This document shows positions 24,900 through 38,431 of a DNA stretch of 64,000 nucleotides, in pieces. Within the stretch, counting starts at the first letter, position 1, and the number at the start of each line of letters is the position of its first letter. Below the pieces are notes generated by a model. That model saw only the letters and a list, made by a program, of their open reading frames with translations, did not search any database and was not told where the DNA came from. A program made the position numbers and the translations under genes. Location: the NCBI GenBank assembly GCA_963277665.1, contig OY728123.1:629980915-630044914 (forward strand), in the 5' to 3' direction. Source of the DNA: Viscum album (lineage: Eukaryota > Streptophyta > Magnoliopsida > Santalales > Viscaceae).

Positions 24900-25640
24900 T
24901 AATATCTTCTCTCGAAAATAATTAAGAGTAACATTGTTTAATCGTCATAGTCTGAGCCATCTCATACAACATCTAATTTTTCTTTTAGTTAAAACATTCT
25001 ACCATGGTGTGTATTGTACACTAAATTAATGATTAATTACATTCTTTTCAAGATATTCATTAAAATTCCATTTTTTATTGAACACTATTATTAGTGTGCA
25101 CTTTATTCAAGGAATGTCCATCTTTATTTTCATTACTTTTCTTGAAAAGCATAGACATTTTCAGAGGCTTAGATTTATATTTCAAAATAATAATAAATTT
25201 AATATTAGAAAAATAAATAATAACTAAAATAATGTATTTATCTATTTTTCTAAATTTCTTTCATATGAGACCATATATGTTAGAAAAAATAATCTCCTTG
25301 GGATAAGTTTAATGTATATTTTATTTCTTATAGATTGAATTTGTATCTTTAATTTATGATATATTAAACGATACCAATATATTCTTTTTTTAATTCCAAT
25401 AAAATGAAAAATACTTTCTCTCTTTTTCATATATTTTTATTCATCTGGAAAATATTTCAAATCCTATTATTCCATTACTTAATTTCATATGGAATTCTCA
25501 TATTGCATGATCCATATGCTTCTCCAACTTGAAATTAATTTACCTTGGATTGTTTTCCTCTTATTAAAATATTCCCATATTTAACCCTTTTAATAAAAAA
25601 CAATCAATTCTGAAATAAAATTTTCCTTTATCAAAAAGTT
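24900..25640 (-). pseudogene. Copia B integrase pseudogene
   Basis: On the minus strand FSVQYTPWWNVLTKRKIRCC (about 25020-24960), followed by MRWL, corresponds to the copia integrase segment ending with the catalytic glutamate, normally within a TPQQNGVVERKNRTL-type block. Here the glutamate position reads T or K. Upstream (25140-25060) a KKSNENKDGHSLNKVH-like stretch fits the GGEF-containing loop poorly. The position between RT and gag on the same strand supports the call. The rest is too decayed to delimit. Confidence 0.55.
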
Positions 25641-26399
25641 GTGAAACAATGAAAAAATATTTTCTATCCATTAACAAATATGGTAATTTTGGGTTTCAAT
25701 CCTTATTTTTCAAAGATAGTTGATTCAATGGATTTGATTCTGAGAAAATCATCATTTAAAAATTATCACTAACCCTTCTATTCAATCTTTTTAAATTTTT
25801 TATAATTTTAAATGTTTTTTTGTTTATGAATAAAACTTACAATGAAATATTAAAGGTCATTCCCATTTCAGGGACTTGAATGAAGTTTCAATAATAAAGG
25901 CCTTATCCATTCCCTTTTCATCATTATTATATGAATTATTATATTTTTTATATAAACTTTTATGATATTTTATAATTGCACAGAATATTTTATCAAGATG
26001 TCCTGAATGATCAATTATTTCCAAAATAATTCTATAGGGTAAAATATAAATTTATATTTCAAACTAGATTTCTAGGTTCCCTTGTTTATGTCAGTTGACA
26101 TGTCCCTCAAAAAGATCATATAATACCACTAGTATTCATTTTAGTGTTGATTATTGGATCAAAATATTTAAACTTTATTCCCAAAGCCTCTATATTACCA
26201 TAAATATCCATATATATTATTTCTTATGTAAATAACATGTTTTCTGGAACTATAAACCGTATTTTCATCATCACTTGACCATCAAAATTTAATCCTTCTT
26301 GTTAACCATTTTTTATTATTATGACATAATATTATTTATCATATAATAATTATCTCTACCAGTAATTTCTTCATTTATAATAGATTTTTTAAACTTTTA

Positions 26400-28080
26400 T
26401 TCCCTAGAATTATTAGTTTTCTGTCTTTACTTTTTTAGCAGCACACATTGTCCTCTTATCTTGCTTCTTATTCTGAACATTTTAAACCTAATTCAAACTT
26501 CTAAGTAGGATTTTTTATAATCCTTATATAGTTTAAAATTAATAAAACATTAACCTACTTTTCAAATCATGTTTTATAAGTTTTATATTCCTTGTTTAGT
26601 GTCAACCAATATCTGTTGAACAAGGTCAAATATTTATACATCATCACTATCTTTTATTCAGGATTGATGTAGAGGGTATTATACAATTCATATAACATAT
26701 TAATATTTTTACCTCTTTTAAAATTATGAAATTTTATTCAAGATATTATTAATAATTATTTATTGATTGATTTTGTTTATTCATATTTTTTTCACTTTTA
26801 TATTGTTTAATAATATTTGAAAATTTTTATTTCAATTCACCTTAATTGAAATAATCCATCTGTGATTTCTCCACTTATTCTTATTTAGAGTTTCTAATTA
26901 TTTCACTTGTAAAATTATCATCATTGAAATTTCTAACAATCAAATTATCATCACAATCATCACTAGGATTTTCATCTTCCACTAAAGAACCATCATCTTC
27001 CATATATTTTGATAAAAAATTTCCGTTTTTATATTTATTGAATTTCTTATCCATTCCTTTTTAATAAGGCTTTTATTTTTATATATTATTATTCAAGGAT
27101 CATCACAACTATCCAACTTCTTCATCAGTATATTCACATTCCATTATCCCTTTATAGTTTTCTTTGAAATCTTTAATGGCTCCGACACTAAAGAACATCA
27201 TCAGTAACATTCCTTTATACATCCATTTGTTTCTATTCAACTTTCTAACAATTAAATGAAATCATTATTTTTTTTCATTCATGATCTTCAATTCCAATGT
27301 AAAAAATTATTTTTTTGGTAAATTTTTATAATTTCCTTTCATAGAATATTTGAATGATATTTTTTGATCAAACATTAACTTTTCTTTAATATCCTTTTAC
27401 TTTCTCATTTCATATGTGTTGAGAATTCTATGATTATTATCTATAGATAGATTTCATGGGATAATTGTCTTCTATATATAACACCATGGTGTCATATTTA
27501 TCCTAAATAATTATAAGAATCATTTACAAAATAGAAAATACATTTTATATCTAAGAAAACATATTATATGACAACAATGTCAATAACCCTTCTAAATAAC
27601 TCACCAATTTAGTCATCAACACCTATTTTATGATCTTAATACATAAATCTATATATTTTATTTTTGTTTCATCACCATCATGTTTCCATCATACATATTA
27701 TTATACTTATCCCAGATTCCTTTAGCTAGTCGAATTCCATTAACCATCATAAAATCAACTTTTAAGAGTGTGGAATGTATGAAATTTCTGGCTCATCTAC
27801 CATTCTCCAGATTATTATTTTATACAGATATAAATGGTCTACCTTAAAATATATGACTAAATCCATCTATAGATGCATCATGAAACTCATAGATAATAGA
27901 TAATTTATAGTGTAAAAATCATTTATTACATAAATGATAGTTCTTTATGTAGAAGATATGAATTATATTACTTTTAACAGAGTGTTTAACTTCCATGAAA
28001 ACATTATGTCTCTTCAAACATGATGTAGTAAAGTATTAATTAAGGAATATTCCAAATAATACATATTGAAAGACCAATCT
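26400..28080 (-). pseudogene. Copia B gag pseudogene (weak)
   Basis: The clearest block on the minus strand is ARNFIHSTLLKVDFMMVNGI followed by RLAKGIWDKYNNMYDG, between about 27795 and 27685. It has the layout of the copia gag core, where a run ending in IWDxL is followed by xxxxYEG. An acidic-serine stretch lies further downstream (complement of 26935-27010), as in some copia gags. No zinc knuckle could be read with confidence. The position at the 5' end of the minus-strand element agrees with gag. Confidence 0.45.
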
Positions 28081-28090
28081 GGATCATTTT

Positions 28091-28108
28091 TGGTCACCCA
28101 GAGGGGGA
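28091..28108 (+). other. G-rich tract of unclear role
   Basis: The motif CCAGAGGGGGAGG followed by TGTCAATTAGTG resembles a polypurine tract and LTR start on the plus strand. No plus-strand element with a coding end upstream is recognisable, so it may be chance or part of an older element. The following 450 bases up to R2 show no gene. Confidence 0.25.
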
Positions 28109-28749
28109 GGTGTCAATTAGTGATATAGTCCATTTTTATATTTTATAACACAACAATACCTTTCTCATTTGGTTAACAAGAATTGAGTCTATTTGAAGAA
28201 AAAAAGCACAACAACATGAACCTAAGTATTTATAGGGTTTAATACTCAATAAATAATCTCTAACCATACAAAAAATAGGAAAAATAACCTTTTTATTGTT
28301 ACAGTAATCCAGGAATGTCGATAACTTATATGGCACTATTTTATTTGGATAAAGAATATAATCCTTGTATAAATAATATAATATGTTTTTTCAAGAAAAA
28401 ATAACCTCCTCCAACAAGCTTCAATACATTTCTATTGTGGAATATAAATTATTCACCCTTTACTTCTTGTATGTTCTTCAGCTTCTAGTTAAATTTCATT
28501 AACAATAACAAATAAGAACTCTTTAAAATATTTTTTTAACTTTTTCTTATGATAATATTTTCATCCATTAGATATGTTTTCGGTAACCTCTATAAAATAC
28601 ACTATTTATGGTACCCTTGGCCTAGTAACATTTTTTGTTTCACTATATGTCCCATACCACTCTTTTTGGTATCCACTATCTGATACTTCTATATTTGGTA
28701 ATTTGTCTAAGAGGAAAATGCACTCAAACATTGTTATTGGAACCTCAAT

Positions 28750-30060
28750 TCTTCATTAACTCTCAAAAAGTCAAAACAATTATTTGAAAACCATCTACCC
28801 TTAAAATAAGAATAATTTTTCTAAAAACAGAGGGAGTATTTTGAAAAATACTGAATGCTACTAGTCAAACAATGAATATACAATTTGAATCTTTGTTTGG
28901 TTGATCTCCATTAAACCTTTAATTTAATTGTAGTAAAAAATATTTATAAATCAATTCCTTATATCTTATCATCAATTATCACTTAAACCATCTAAATCCT
29001 TGGTTATAATCACTATATTTACTTTTTAGATAATTCTAATGTTGAACATCCTACTCTACATCATCAAAATTATAGAACATTATAAATAATTTATAAAGCT
29101 CAAAAATGCTTCATCAGATATAACTTTACATGAATTACTCTATATAGTAAATCTTTATTCGATAACACTTAATTATAATTTTTTTATATATTGGATTCAT
29201 ATAATTCATCTATCTAATAACCTTAAAAAAATCCATCTAGTCAAGTCCACCGACAATTTTTGTTAGTATGTTTTGTTTGATAGACTTCACAATGATAAAA
29301 AAACTCTATCCAAAAAAATGTTCCATTCATTAGAGAAAACATAACCCCATCAGAACTTGATCATTGTAAAATTTTATTTGGTATAATTACGATATATCTT
29401 AATTTTAATCAAAATCATATGATAAGAAATACGTCAGTTTAAACCCTAAGAATTGTTAGTACTCCTGATGTTTGGTACATTTATGTATATTTAAGAATCA
29501 ACTAATTTAACATTAATCAAACTTATCCGTTTGAGGAAATGATTAATATAATATGAAAAATATATGATTCCTTCTTATATATAATCACTTCAATCTTCTG
29601 GTCTTTGTCCATTCAACTCTATCCATTGACAATATCTAATCAGCATTGTAGGGAAGGTATATTCTTTTTCTTGTGATTTATGTAATGATTAAAAAAGACA
29701 ATACAAAGGAATCCTAACTTATTTTTATCCATATTCCACACAAAAAAAACAACTCAGAACCTCTTGGTATTAATATACCTTCCAACACATCATTCTCATG
29801 ACCAATTATAGATGTTTTTATCCCTCATAACATTATTTTAACCATTGTATTAGAATGTTCGAGTAATTAGTTTTAATCACTAGAAGATAGATTGATGAAC
29901 TTAATAGAATAACTTATATACTACTTACGATTATATCACTAGAGTGTGGGTGGATTAGTATGTTAATTTTTTCTCCATTTATTTATTTTTTTCCCATTAA
30001 ATTTACTACAATATTCATTATCTCGATAAACTTGTTTTCCACACTTGAAACATTTACTAC
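28750..30060 (-). repeat. Repeat segment R2 (homologous to R1) with zinc-knuckle trace
   Basis: This is the partner of R1 (anchors are given there). Its right end encodes on the minus strand KCFKCGKQVYRDNEYC (complement of 30008-30055). It has the spacing of a gag zinc knuckle (C-x2-C-x4-H-x4-C) with the histidine and last cysteine both read as tyrosine, as C-to-T or G-to-A changes would produce. To the right (30060-31200) no gag core could be recognised, although this is where it should lie. R2 is more A/T-rich than R1 and has several stops in every frame. Confidence 0.5.
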
Positions 30061-31440
30061 TCCCCTTATGAAAATTTACCTCACACTTTTTTTTAATAAT
30101 TTTGGAAAGATAGAAAATTTATTTTCTTTCCTCCATTAGTTTTATTATCATAATATCATAAAAGTTTCATGTTTTTATTCTTATCCCCAAAACCATGAGA
30201 ATAATGGGAGTCACCATTCTCTATTTCTACCTTGAGAGAGATTAAGGATATTTATATAGATATAGTAAAGACTCTTATAGCCAATACCTTTTGATGAAAG
30301 TTTCATAAGACCCTAAAGAATCAACCAATATTTTTTTGGTACGTTGGTGAAACCAAAGGCATACCCCACAAGTGTGCTGAAATTTTCCTTAAAGGTACTA
30401 GTGGATCCTTAATCATTTTAATTCAGTTATAGTAATTATATCTTCATTTTAGTTTGAAGAGTTCGAGGAAAATTCTTATAGGAAAATACCTTCTCAAATT
30501 ATTCTAATTTCATATAGTGTATTTATTCCTCTTAAATAATATTAGTGATAATATTCTATAATTGATTATCTCTACCTTCCAAAACGTACAACAAAAAAAA
30601 TACTTTTCATGGACCATGAAATTGAAAATGGAAAATATATTTTTTATTGCATTGATCCATCAATGCATAATTAGTTTATCAGAGGACCAAATGAAGGATG
30701 GTGTAAATTTCAACATAAATCTCTAAATAGTGTGAAGTTCCTTAATTTTTTAATTCAAAAATTCAACAGTGTTTACATTAATTTTTTATATCTTGAAAGA
30801 TTTGGGAATTACATTTTATAAGATTTTGTATCCTAGCTTCCATTTTATTTGGTTTCTCATTGTGAGAATCTCCACATTCCCCATCACAGCCATTTTTAAC
30901 TTGGTTTCTCTTAATTCCATCAATATAAAAGAGTCATTTAAATATATGTATGAGAAGAATTCTAAATGTAAATCTACAAACTTGGAATAAATAATTAAAA
31001 AATAATATTTATTTACGATCTTATAAACATATGAACTTTATTTTTTCTTTTCCCTAGTAACTTTATAATTGTCTTTATAACCAATATATATTTTAATCCA
31101 TCATAATGGTTTATAAATTGAATATAAATTAACAAAATCATATGAATTATTTGTTTCAAAATAGGTGCATAGTTAGGCTTCATTTTCATGAACCATGTGA
31201 AGATCAAATTAATTTATGACCACAATTTTTAGGATTATTACCCCATGTGAAATGGGTCCAAGGAAGAAATCCAATTGTTTCTATTCAGACATAGATTTCA
31301 TTTCTAACAAACCAAATATTATATATTTTTTAAAAATATATATATATTTTTTATATTTAGACTTATTATTATGGTTCTTATTATTTGTTCTAATCATTAT
31401 CAAAAAAACAATTAAACCGAACAATAATACTGACTGAGGT
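30060..31440 (-). other. Possible gag-side remnant upstream of the R2 zinc knuckle
   Basis: If the zinc-knuckle trace at 30008-30055 belongs to a minus-strand gag, the gag core should lie here. Short open stretches exist on the minus strand, but no diagnostic block could be read. I see no promoter, repeat or RNA gene. Confidence 0.2.
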
Positions 31441-34400
31441 GACCTAATCGTAACATACATAAAAACAACATTATTTTAAACAATTACTAATTATATATCT
31501 TAATAATATAAACCATATAATTGATAACATTTAGTTTTATTAGAGACAAGATACACAATAAACTTATTTGTTAAAAATCTTTAACGCATCCCACTATAAT
31601 TATCCACACATGATACCCTTCTAGATTTATTAAACTCAATATATATTTTTTATAACCCATTTGAAATAGAAACATCATAAATTTTTATAATATATGATCA
31701 AAATGGATAAGTAGTTGAGGTAAAAATTTAATATAATAAGTGAGTATAAGATGAGAGTACGGGTATAAGAACATCATCATAACTCATGAAAATATACCCA
31801 AGAATTCATAGACAATAAATTCCAACTCATGGAATAAGGATTTATCATAATAAAATACATAAGCCACTATAGTGGGGTATCATCAATAATCAATCATGAT
31901 TAGTGAGAGAATATCATAAAAATAACACATAAGTTTTTATAATACACATATGTATAGAAACTCATTTCCTTAGTGAAGTATAACCAATAAGACTATTGTA
32001 ATGTAGAGGAAAAAGTCCCTTAATGGATTGGGTTCACTCCCCATTCTATTATGTATCTTCTCATTATGGTTCGTGATTTAATCAATTCATTAATGGGATA
32101 TATAACTCTGGTCTGACCCATATCATAATAAATACCATAAATATTTGTGCCTTAGGATCCCAAAATTCTTTATAATTTCTTCAAAACATTATTAAATAGT
32201 GTAAAAGAAGTAGGTTTCATGAAATTATCCTTATCATCATTACATTTATATTTTATGAATAAATTGGATGGTATCATAAGAGAATAAACCAAACTAAGTG
32301 TAAAAATACTTAATGAATTTTGATAGGGATGGAAAATTCTATTATCGAACCATTAGAATATTTTTTTTTGAAAAATAAGAAGAGATATAATTATATTATT
32401 GCATCTAAAAATTCATAGAAAAATGGTGACAGGGTTTTACGAAATAAATATAAAAACCTATAAATTATGTATACTAATAAATAACAAAAATGATAGTTGG
32501 AAAATTTGATCAAGTGGTTAATGTTAATAAATGTACCTTCTTACACAATTACAAAGAAAGTCAAAATTTAATTGTATAAATACTGTTAAAAATATTTATT
32601 AAAAATATTTTTAAAAATACATTGATATTTGAAAATTACCTTTAAAATTGGTTTTTTTATAATAACATTTTCTAAATAATTTTAACTACATGGATATAGA
32701 GGAAAAATATTCTTGACCTAAAAAAATAGATATGGTTTGTTTTTCAAATAACAATTTTTTTTATTAATATAGAACTAAATGGAAAGTAAATGATAAAAAT
32801 ACATGTAAAAAACACGTATAAATATAGTAGAATAAAATATATGGGTTTTAAAAGTTAATTAAACTACATTTCTAGAAAGGTAAATTTAAACAGAACCAAG
32901 AATGATTAAATTTGAGAATGAAAAATAAACATTTACCTCAATCATTAGCATATACGAACCTAAGATAATATTATATAAAATAAATTTAAATTTATTTCAG
33001 TAAATATTAGAAATATATTTCCAATACATATTACCAAATAACATACCATTTTAATTTTAATTATTTTTTTATTAATAATTGTCTATTAAATCCAATATTT
33101 ACATGGTAACTATTGGGTTTTCCATGATTGTTTTAGTTTTATAGTTCTTATACATTACATAGGTTAATTGTTCTAGAATATCAATAATTTAATAAAAATA
33201 ATATATATTTTTTATATGAACCATTATATATATATATCCATTTTAGGTGTTGATGAAAAATTAATTACACCACTTTAAAGAAAAGGTAGTCCACCAATAC
33301 GCTTGAGCGATTTTTACTTTTTTTACTATATAGAAATAATTATACTTAGAAAACAATTTATCATTTTAGAATCATAATTTTTCCATTAATATAATCTTTA
33401 TTTATTAAATCAGTCTTTAGAACTATTCCTGTGAGGTGGGGATGAAAAATGAAATAAATTTATTTACATAGGTGGTAGTTTGCACATAATCTTGAGCGAT
33501 ATTTTAATTTGATGGAATGTAGGTAGATAATGGTAGTTACATCGAAATAATATAATTTTAGTATATTAATTATAATTAAATCAATATGTTGTGGTGTTAT
33601 AATAATACATTTTTGGATGTAATAAGAAATAAAATTAAAATCACCAAGTAAATATAATTACCACTTCTTTAAGTATCATCCTTTGGACTATAGCTTAAGC
33701 CCTCTTAGGTTGGTATTTTAGTGATAAAAAAACCCAAAGGATGGATGGAGTAATTTTTAAAAGTGATTTTGGTAGATCCTGGTCAATCTAAGGGGATCAA
33801 TGTGTACAAAGGATTTAGAGAGGAGGTTACAATTTATAATTGAGGGGAATGTCATGCCTATAATTACCCATAACGTTTAAACATTATAAACTCAATTTGA
33901 TTAGAAATTGGAATAAAATAGAATGTTTTCAAATATAGGATAACTGAGGGTCGAAACCTAATCCCTAATAACATTATTGTTATAACATTGAGAAATTTAA
34001 ATCCTTACGCTTTAGTTTAACCCCTTTTAACCCATTTTACCATTAATTGTGATGTCTTAACATATACCGTTGTAACTATTATTTATAACTAAAAATTAAA
34101 AATGATATTATAAAAAATTATTAAAATTATAATACCAAATATGTAATCCATTTTATTAATTTTTTTTAATTTTCATAGCAATTAATTCTAATATCCATGC
34201 ATAAAACAAGGAAAACCGTTTAAAATCGTGCATTTTTCAGGCATAATATGAATATATTCTTATTACCTTCCATTTAATAACCATTATAAGAGTTTTAATT
34301 TACATATAATAATATATTATCCCAAAATTTCATTAAATTATTTCATTTATAATGACACATTTGATTCAATAATATCAAAATACATTCCACACAAAAAAAC

Positions 34401-36639
34401 CATTTCCTTAAAAACATCTATTTTCAGCCTCAAATGAATTCATCTTCATTAAAGCCCATTTTTAATCAATTTATGAATGTTAATTTTCTATACAAGTATA
34501 AAATAGACATTTTTTGATATTTAATTTGATTAATAAGAGAAATTAACTATTAGATGAAACATATATAATAAAAAAATATTTATAAAAAAACCTTTACATT
34601 TAACTAAGAATTATCAAACTATTATTTATTATCCTTAATGAACCATTTAATATATATAAATTGTTAATATTATTAACTATAACCTTAATTTTAGAAATAA
34701 ATTTTATTTATATAATTCCTAAAATATATTAAATCTAAAAAATACAAAATTTAACAAAATAATTAAAAACAATCTATTTAAAATCAATTATTTTTTAGTG
34801 AATTTGAATAAATCATTTTTTATCAATTTAATTTAACTATCTAATAATAAATTCCATTTTTTAGAAGTAATGAATTATTAACATAAGTCCAATGTGACCC
34901 ATATCATAAGCTATCTAACCATTAAAATTTATTTTGATGGAAAATATATTCAAAAATAATGGGGTGATATAGAGTAAACCGACTATGTCAAACTTGTTGT
35001 ATCTTGATAATGACCAAGGCACATTCCCAATCAACCAAAGACAACCATTAGTTATAGGGAATAAAATTCATACATTGGTAAATATTTCACCCACAAAAAT
35101 ATTTTTAAACCACATTAGACTCATCTTGAGAGTCTAGAATGATGTATCAACACATTTGACACCTCTAAAAAATAATAAATTGTTCAAGAAAAGACTGTAA
35201 ATAGAAAAATCATAACCATCATGAAAGAAAAATAAATCCCATAAACATATACCAAGAAGTATAATAATATGATATGTTCAAATAATACTACAAAATATTC
35301 AATGTGAATATGAAAGACGTAAATAAAATATATCCAACAATATTTGAAAAACACAAAACACCAAAAAAGAATCTATATGTGACCTAATGTCACTTACTCC
35401 GATAAAAGTCATCCATAAACTAGAAAATCATTTAATTTCAGAAAACGTGTATTATATTTCATGAATATTTGAATTAAAATATAAATTATACATACTTATG
35501 ATATTGTGTATATTGGGTGTGAGCTATACTAACTGAATATTATTTCCCCAATGAGTTCATGAAATTTCTCTAATGATATATTTACATAATACTAGTTTAA
35601 AAATAATTTTAAGATTATATATTTTAGTTAATTATGAGATAAAAATAACATTATAAAACATTATCCTAGATTTAATTTTGAAAATAAGAATAATTCATTT
35701 TAATGAACACCTTTTTCAATAAATCAAGAGTTGTTTTCAAAACCCCATTTGAAACAGATGTTTTTTAGATTAAAGGATTGAATTTTATACTATGAATATA
35801 AAAACTAAAATAGATCCTATTTTTTAATGTACAATTTCAAAAACATATGATGGAAAAAATGAAACACAATTATGGCAAAATTTTATGGAAACATCAAGAG
35901 CTATAAGATTATAAGAATTAAATGTGGATAAATAATAGAAGAGAGTAAATAATTAATGGATATATGAAGTTTTAGTTTTATTTTAAATAAAGAATACTAA
36001 TATAGTTTTTGAAATAGTGTAATAAAATATAATAAAAATGGAGATGAATAACAGAAGATAAAATATATTAATAAAGAATATTAATCAAGGAAAAGTAATG
36101 GATAAAATAAAGAATAAAAAATATAGAAACCCAAATCAAATTGAGCTAGGCATGGAAAATTCCTCAGGCCTTAATGATACAATACTAGATCAATATGAAT
36201 GGAATAATCTTCCATCCTTTCTATTCATTCCCTATGATATAACCCCCGACTTACTGTTGTATGCCTTACCAAACAACAACCATATAGGGAGAGTCTCATT
36301 ATACACTACAAGGTCCCTGATAGGGTGTAAAAATAATTAGAATAAAAATAATCTCCCAATTTCTCACCTAGATACCTAGGGTTAATATGAGTTAGAATAA
36401 TAAAGGTTATGAATAATATCACATAACCAATCATAAAATATTTAAATTGTGTTGATATAGACTCATAATATTACTTTTATAAAATATTTAAAGTGATGAT
36501 CCCTAAAACATTTATTTCAAATAATATCAATTTATATCATATAATTTACATTCCAATATAATAAATAAAATAATATTTCTATAATGTCAATAATGTTACG
36601 TACTCTATGAAGATAAATTTTATCATTTCCCAAGATTTC
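31440..36639. other. Very A/T-rich region without recognisable genes
   Basis: About 5 kb dominated by A/T runs, with only short open stretches such as 36098-36340, whose translation I do not recognise. A small internal repeat lies at 33270-33335 and 33455-33515: both units carry GGTAGT followed by a CTTGAGCGAT core and an A/T-rich tail. The E2 insertion point is at the right edge. These are probably ancient transposon remains beyond recognition. Confidence 0.5.
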
Positions 36640-38431
36640 TATAACATCCTAGGTAAATATAGAATATGAAATTTTCGTATTTATTAATATTTGGAAATTA
36701 ATAAATAATTTTAATTTAAAGAGGATTCTATGTTCGATGGCATACCTGATACACAAAAACAATTTTCTTTGAAATCATATGTTGCACACAACATTGAGTT
36801 ATACCAAAAATAAAATAATATTATAATTATTTTAAATGGTAGATAACAACTAGCTATTATAATAGAGGGAATGAACAGAACTAACTGATAAATTATTTTA
36901 CATGTTTGTTAAATGTTTTTACATTTATTCAATAAATTTTAGAAGCTTAAAATAAGAACAAATCTGTTTTTAGCATAAATACTCAAATATTCTTTAAAAG
37001 GTTATTTTACCGCCTTTTGATGGAAAACCCTTTTTAAAAATAGTTTTTGTAACTTTTATATGTTCTATTTGACAAAATTATATTCTTCTAAAGAATAATC
37101 ACTTCAAAATTTAATTTGTAATAATTTTTTATTATTTTTCTAATAATGTTCATTTTTTATGAATAGTAAAAATACTATATTTTGATTCAAAAATGACTTT
37201 TAATCTAATTTATTTATATCGTTCTATTATATTCTATGTTTTTATTAAATTTTTATTAGATTATTTATTTTTAATTAAATCCAATTATGGTCATTGGAAT
37301 TAATTTCTATTTGTAATTGGACATAAACAATTGTCTATCTTTTAATTGTTATTATTTCTTAAAAACACACTTTTTATTCTAACAACGAGAATTAATTTTA
37401 AATTACTTACATCCACTTCTGTGTTTTGAATTTTTAAAAATGGATTCCATATTTGGCATCAAGAGGTCCAAATTGTGTAAATATGTATCTTTCAATTTTA
37501 GACATTATGAATATTTACTTTAGTAAATATTTTATTTACCATGGTTAAATGGTAAATCTGGTAAATAACTGTAAACAAATATTATTATAATTATATTTAA
37601 ATTACCCCAACACGTATCCTAATAAAATTGGTTGATACATGTACGACCATGGGCATCCTTGGATCGATTTGGGGACCCCATGGAGCCACATAAGAGTGAT
37701 AATGACACTTTATATTAATTAATATAATGGAAAGACAAAAATGACATAAACATATATATTATAGTAAATCAGTTTTTATACAGGGTTATATAAGTTATAT
37801 ATTAGACTATAAATATTAATTGGAAATTTAAAAAATATTTCCAACACCATGGTATTTTATTATAATTTTTATACATTAAATAAATTAAATTATATATGAC
37901 ACAATAATGTGGTAGTGTTTACCACATTAATGAATGATTTAAATAAATAAGATTATTAAAATAAAAAAATATCCAAAACCTGTCAAATTATTATTGAATG
38001 AATTTATTTAAAACATTAGTAATCATATATTCATCTTTAATGTGTTTTTTATGTTTAGAAACTAACAATCATTATATAATAAAATAATATTTTCTAACCT
38101 TCCTAAAGAGCCCACCCCCCTTATAAAAAGCCATCACCTCTAACCCATTACTCACACCTCTTAAGCTCCTCGTCTCATCCAACCTCTACCAAATAATTCT
38201 CTATACATCCCTCTCTTCCACCTAGATTCCTTATATTATGCATAAGGCACATCAAAAAATCCTTTTGGTTCAAACCAAATGGAGTTACCCGATTTAAAGG
38301 TAACGTCTTCTCTCAAGTTCTTTTTTTATTTTGCTTCTCCAACCCCCTAAATTCTATTTATTTCTTTATTTTATAACAACACCATTATCCTAAATATACT
38401 ATGTTATTGTTTTGATAAGGATTCGAACTAC
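36640..38431 (+). repeat. E2 5' LTR, first part (U3, TATA box, start of transcript leader)
   Basis: This is collinear with 54415-56205. Shared blocks include CATACCTGATACACAAAAAC (36740) with ATACCTGATACACAACAAT (54518), CTTTTATATGTTCTATTTGA (37052 and 54828), and GGACCCCATGGAG (37672 and 55448). It stops at about 38431, where the Athila-like element begins, and resumes at 49440. Target-site duplication bases for E2 itself could only be read on the left (ATTTC before 36640). Confidence 0.8.
38122..38128 (+). promoter_or_regulatory. E2 5' LTR TATA box
   Basis: CCTTATAAAAAGCCATCACC is conserved in the 3' LTR copy at 55900 (CCTTATAAAAAGCAATCACC), in a C-rich local context unlike the A/T-rich surroundings. 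A transcript start about 30 bases downstream is expected. Confidence 0.6.

Larger units (their letters stand above)
22930..28080 (-). mobile_element. Copia B: decayed Ty1/copia element, minus strand
   Basis: RNase H, RT, integrase and gag remains follow one another from left to right on the plus coordinate. On the minus strand this is gag-integrase-RT-RNase H, the copia order. LTRs and primer site were not found. The element is flanked left by R1 and right by R2. Confidence 0.7.

Noticed and set aside
28574..28759. Hydrophobic 61-codon plus-strand frame that could be a small membrane protein
   Set aside because: T-rich DNA gives hydrophobic residues automatically. It lies at the edge of repeat R2 with no supporting signals.
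36098..36340. 80-codon plus-strand open frame
   Set aside because: The translation shows no family and there is no neighbour in register. In this A/T-rich DNA a frame of this length can occur by chance.
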